Below are positions 62,401 through 64,000 of a DNA stretch of 64,000 bases, piece after piece. Position 1 is the first letter of the stretch. Every line of letters begins with the position of its first letter. The notes under the pieces were generated by a model. The model saw nothing but the letters and a program-made list of their open reading frames with translations. It did not search any database and had not been told where the DNA came from. The translations under genes and the position numbers were made by a program. Source of the stretch: Arion vulgaris (taxonomy: Eukaryota > Mollusca > Gastropoda > Stylommatophora > Arionidae); NCBI GenBank assembly GCA_020796225.1, contig CM036758.1:24036397-24100396 (forward strand), given 5' to 3'.

Positions 62401-64000
62401 TTACTATGACAGTTTAAGACTGATACAGACATACTGACTCAATTACTATGACAGTTTAAGACTGATGCAGACATACTGACTCAATTACTATGACAGTTTA
62501 AGACTGATGCAGACATACTGACTCAATTACTATGACAGTTTAAGACTGATACAGACATACTGACTCAGTTACTATGACAGTTTAAGACTGATGCAGACAT
62601 ACTGACTCAGTTACTATGACAGTTTAAGACTGATACAGACATACTGACTCAATTACTATGACAGTTTAAGACTGATGCAGACATACTGACTCAGTTACTA
62701 TGACAGTTTAAGACTGATGCAGACATACTGACTCAATTACTATGACAGTTTAAGACTGATACAGACATACTGACTCAATTACTATGACAGTTTAAGACTG
62801 ATACAGACATACTGACTCAGTTACTATGACAGTTTAAGACTGATGCAGACATACTGACTCAGTTACTATGACAGTTTAAGACTGATACAGACATACTGAC
62901 TCAGTTACTATGACAGTTTAAGACTGATACAGACATACTGACTCAGTTACTATGACAGTTTAAGACTGATGCAGACATACTGACTCAGTTACTATGACAG
63001 TTTAAGACTGATGCAGATATACTGACTCAATTACTATGACAGTTTAAGACTGATGCAGATATACTGACTCAATTACTATGACAGTTTAAGACTGATACAG
63101 ACATACTGACTCAGTTACTATGACAGTTTAAGACTGATGCAGACATACTGACTCAGTTACTATGACAGTTTAAGACTGATGCAGATATACTGACTCAATT
63201 ACTATGACAGTTTAAGACTGATGCAGATATACTGACTCAATTACTATGACAGTTTAAGACTGATACAGACATACTGACTCAGTTACTATGACAGTTTAAG
63301 ACTGATGCAGACATACTGACTCAATTACTATGACAGTTTAAGACTGATGCAGATATACTGACTCAATTACTATGACAGTTTAAGACTGATACAGACATAC
63401 TGACTCAGTTACTATGACAGTTTAAGACTGATGCAGACATACTGACTCAATTAATATGACAGTTTAAGACTGATGCAGACACATTTGCTATGATATTGAA
63501 AGATTAATCTTTATCTTATCCATGTGACAGTGAAGGATATTCTAGACTAGAGTGTTGATACACATTCTGCTTTTGTCTCATCAGATCTAAGTCTATTAAC
63601 CAATGTAACAATGTGAATCAATGAACGCCTGTGTGTTTCCGGGGCTCATAAAGGGAGCAAAGAATAGTAAAACTGCGACCTACAAGACATGTCGTAAGAG
63701 ACGACTGAGGTAGGGACTTAGGGAAGCTACCCTGGTAAATAAAAAGTGTCTACTGGCCTATTTGTAGGTGCATAACTGGCACAACGTACAATCGCTCTTA
63801 AGCTCACATTACGTACAAATCACAAAGATTGATTTAACAAGTGGTCAATGTGGAGCATTTGTAGAGGAAGAATAATTGAATGTAACAATGTGAAATAATG
63901 TGACTGTATTTGATGACTCTGCCCTAGCAGCTGTGGAACTAGAGAAAAAGAAGGAAAGCCAGGAAGACTCAGTGGAAACATATGAGGAGGCTTTTATGAG
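53316..64000 (+). CDS. ODAD1: CCDC63/CCDC114-family outer dynein arm docking protein, 5' part
   Basis: Coding exons 53316-53473, 54590-54720, 55531-55712, 56969-57150, 59096-59283 and 63931 to the window end join in frame with GT/AG sites. The protein is a long charged coiled coil. Family marks: N-terminal 'MPQPRSARSDTSDADIEGLQ', 'LQRSFRNMEEDRSFYTEESQ', 'YRKLEKELKNMRKDM', 'HNAEMKELVRVIDHDRKLKE', 'FMSIKGQDR', and 'EDSVETYEEAFM'. CCDC63/CCDC114 proteins anchor outer dynein arms to doublet microtubules in motile cilia. Which of the two vertebrate paralogues it is nearer cannot be settled by eye, so the symbol is provisional. The 3' exons lie beyond the window. Confidence 0.9.
53826..54000 (-). 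mobile_element. Decayed LINE C-terminal fragment, family of 43820-44130
   Basis: 'gcatatcctttataggacgt', 'tctttaatatcttgtagcca', 'tcttcttggtctgcctctg' recur from 43840-43980. In the first ODAD1-like intron. Confidence 0.75.
54181..54570. repeat. Minisatellite of about 29/41-bp units before an exon
   Basis: Copies of 'atggtatgtttttgatgatc' plus 'atacccatgttat', some with an added 'gtaatgagatgtta'. It ends about 20 bp before the acceptor of the next exon. Confidence 0.85.
54590..54720 (+). CDS. ODAD1: ODAD1-like exon 2
   Basis: Acceptor AG at 54588-54589, donor 'gtaaat' at 54721. It encodes 'QEMNLLLREKKELLEELRLA' then 'ESRSNQVKDEENTETLVTLL', a coiled coil. Phases fit both sides. Confidence 0.9.
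54721..55010. repeat. Diverged short repeat 'gtgtgagtggaagaatgg'
   Basis: A degenerate short repeat fills 54722-54880. No other feature. Confidence 0.55.
55040..55500. repeat. 28-bp minisatellite interrupted by a TTAA element
   Basis: About 11 copies of 'gatagatacaagcaattcaa' plus 'cagttaag'. The array is interrupted by 55308-55443 and then continues for one to two units. Confidence 0.9.
55308..55443. mobile_element. piggyBac-type MITE with two identical hairpins
   Basis: Flanked by TTAA (55304-55307, 55444-55447). Terminal inverted repeats 'ctcttagtggacca'/'tggtccactaagag'. It contains two copies of the hairpin 'cgccacgctaagtggcg' (55324-55340 and 55366-55382). 136 bp, non-coding. The 28-bp array gives the empty site. 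Confidence 0.85.
55531..55712 (+). CDS. ODAD1: ODAD1-like exon 3
   Basis: Acceptor 'ttttag' ends at 55530, donor 'gtaagt' at 55713. It encodes 'DKNEEEMKEQEGMQKELDAK' then a 'IREWERKIKEHHKNVGG' segment and 'VLENRLDQ'. Coiled coil, no stops. Confidence 0.9.
55815..56000 (-). mobile_element. Decayed LINE C-terminal fragment, family of 41795-41995
   Basis: Antisense 'KIVDGLTSWHGRASTSELI', 'NTKDRNLGRSMIAYTSRHGT', a typical LINE ORF2 terminus. It is inserted in a SINE D-like remnant (55780-55815 and 56000-56130). Confidence 0.7.
56350..56485 (-). mobile_element. Family E SINE, partial
   Basis: 'gcttgaactctgtagctcct', 'aaaaaatgcacttgtgatc', 'accatttagtcacagat'. Confidence 0.6.
56490..56743 (+). 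mobile_element. Family B SINE, full sense copy
   Basis: 'cgcccgagtggttaccaggg', 'catgtcgtaagaggcgacta', 'gtgcaacgtatacacgttct', 'gaacgaacgcaaagaagaag'. It defines the GAA-tailed type. Confidence 0.85.
56969..57150 (+). CDS. ODAD1: ODAD1-like exon 4
   Basis: Acceptor 'ttatag' ends at 56968, donor 'gttagt' at 57151. It encodes 'AKKRFNEYLGQNARLRDDIE', 'YRKLEKELKNMRKDMAEVIE', 'SSTAAYESR'. One of the best-conserved blocks of the family. Confidence 0.93.
57210..57450. repeat. Minisatellite, 40-bp unit
   Basis: About five copies of 'tgtgactgttgtatttatat' plus 'atgtaaattatatatgtcta'. Confidence 0.9.
57508..57945 (-). mobile_element. Decayed LINE C-terminal fragment
   Basis: The reverse complement reads 'NSNVKIVLLYGAET', 'KLQRFFNRCLRRIGYSICD', 'MRHAIRWNQQGNRGKGRHRN' and 'KDLEKMALDRQAWKDL'. 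These are the LINE post-RT blocks in order, with frameshifts. The plus-strand frames of 130-140 codons here are shadows. Confidence 0.75.
57990..58440 (-). mobile_element. Decayed LINE C-terminal fragment, family of 2460-2860
   Basis: Shares 'ttgacaggattccgctatgc', 'taagtggcagaaccacatca' and 'tgatgttggtgactgtc' with 2460-2860. Heavily frameshifted. Confidence 0.6.
58441..59095. other. ODAD1-like intron stretch before exon 5
   Basis: 58850-59075 contains degenerate repeats like 'agcttgattgtataagatt' and 'acttgattgtaggatct'. No other signal. Confidence 0.45.
59096..59283 (+). CDS. ODAD1: ODAD1-like exon 5
   Basis: Acceptor 'gtcag' ends at 59095, donor 'gtaagt' at 59284. It encodes 'DDAQAKMVMLQEKSDKDLQQ', 'HNAEMKELVRVIDHDRKLKE' and 'FMSIKGQDRQEDPQLVVWRQ'. 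The HNAE-KEL-R-I-HD block is diagnostic for CCDC63/CCDC114. Confidence 0.95.
59284..60990. other. ODAD1-like intron, unassigned part
   Basis: 59430-60480 has broken plus-strand frames such as 'YKVETPNCLVTTKHPKVVME', which could be a retroelement remnant but match no family I can name. 60690-60790 is a SINE-like tail ('aaacatatcacaaagattga'). 60800-60930 holds four to five copies of a short 'agacttagctagtttgtgtg' repeat. Confidence 0.35.
60998..63482. repeat. Very long minisatellite, 42-bp unit, about 59 copies
   Basis: Unit 'actgactcaattactatgac' plus 'agtttaagactgatgcagatat'. The main variants are ca/cag at position 10 and gcagatat/gcagacat/acagacat at the end. Each unit has one TGACTCA. 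It fills most of the intron between ODAD1-like exons 5 and 6. Confidence 0.97.
63630..63872 (+). mobile_element. Family C SINE copy
   Basis: 'gtgtgtttccggggctcata', 'catgtcgtaagagacgactg', 'ctggcctatttgtaggtgca', end 'gagcatttgtagaggaagaa'. It lies 58 bp before the last exon in the window. Confidence 0.75.
63931..64000 (+). CDS. ODAD1: ODAD1-like exon 6, cut by the window end
   Basis: Acceptor 'tagcag' ends at 63930. It encodes 'AVELEKKKESQEDSVETYEE' then AFM. The ESVE-YEEAF phrase is conserved in the family, so the gene continues beyond the window. Confidence 0.88.

Overview
This is eukaryotic, most likely animal, genomic DNA: intron-split genes with GT/AG splice sites, tRNA-derived SINEs, LINE remnants, TA/TTAA/8-bp-TSD DNA transposons and very many minisatellites. 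Gene content (Pax3/7, an axonemal-type beta-tubulin, an outer-dynein-arm docking subunit) and repeat style suggest a marine invertebrate, probably a lophotrochozoan such as a gastropod; that placement is inference. No bacterial, viral or CRISPR features are seen.

Three genes lie on the + strand. (1) 5006-20261: the 3' part of a Pax3/7 gene in five exons (homeodomain split over two exons, C-terminal region, OAR-like tail, stop, AATAAA at 20291). The paired domain must lie upstream of the window. (2) 30758-41036: a complete beta-tubulin gene in six exons with a TATA-like box, a perfect inverted-repeat X-box (RFX-type) in its promoter and an EGEF axonemal tail motif; the last exon carries a 2-base deletion frameshift. 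(3) 53316 to beyond the window end: the first six coding exons of a CCDC63/CCDC114 (ODAD1)-type coiled-coil docking protein for ciliary outer dynein arms. Genes 2 and 3 are both compatible with motile cilia.

The rest is repeats. At least seven tRNA-headed SINE types are present, several nested with intact target-site duplications. About two dozen decayed LINE 3' ends (reverse transcriptase, RNase H, endonuclease, C-terminal finger) are scattered in introns and spacers. A complete but decayed IS630/Tc1/mariner-type transposon (27875-30275) sits in a minisatellite whose empty site can be read directly. Small MITEs of hAT type (8-bp TSD) and piggyBac type (TTAA) occur. About twenty minisatellites of 16-84 bp units fill introns and intergenic DNA.

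The most unusual pattern is that several minisatellites and short duplications are built from exon edges: pieces of exon plus the adjoining splice site are repeated in tandem (Pax3/7 second exon, 9 copies; tubulin exons 3, 4 and 5; probably the Pax3/7 fourth exon; and, donor only, tubulin exon 2). The other leading observations are the X-box tubulin promoter, about 59 TGACTCA sites at 42-bp spacing in an ODAD1 intron, a SINE whose tail matches the coding 3' end of a LINE found in the same window, and a LINE fragment that appears to supply the branch point for a Pax3/7 exon.
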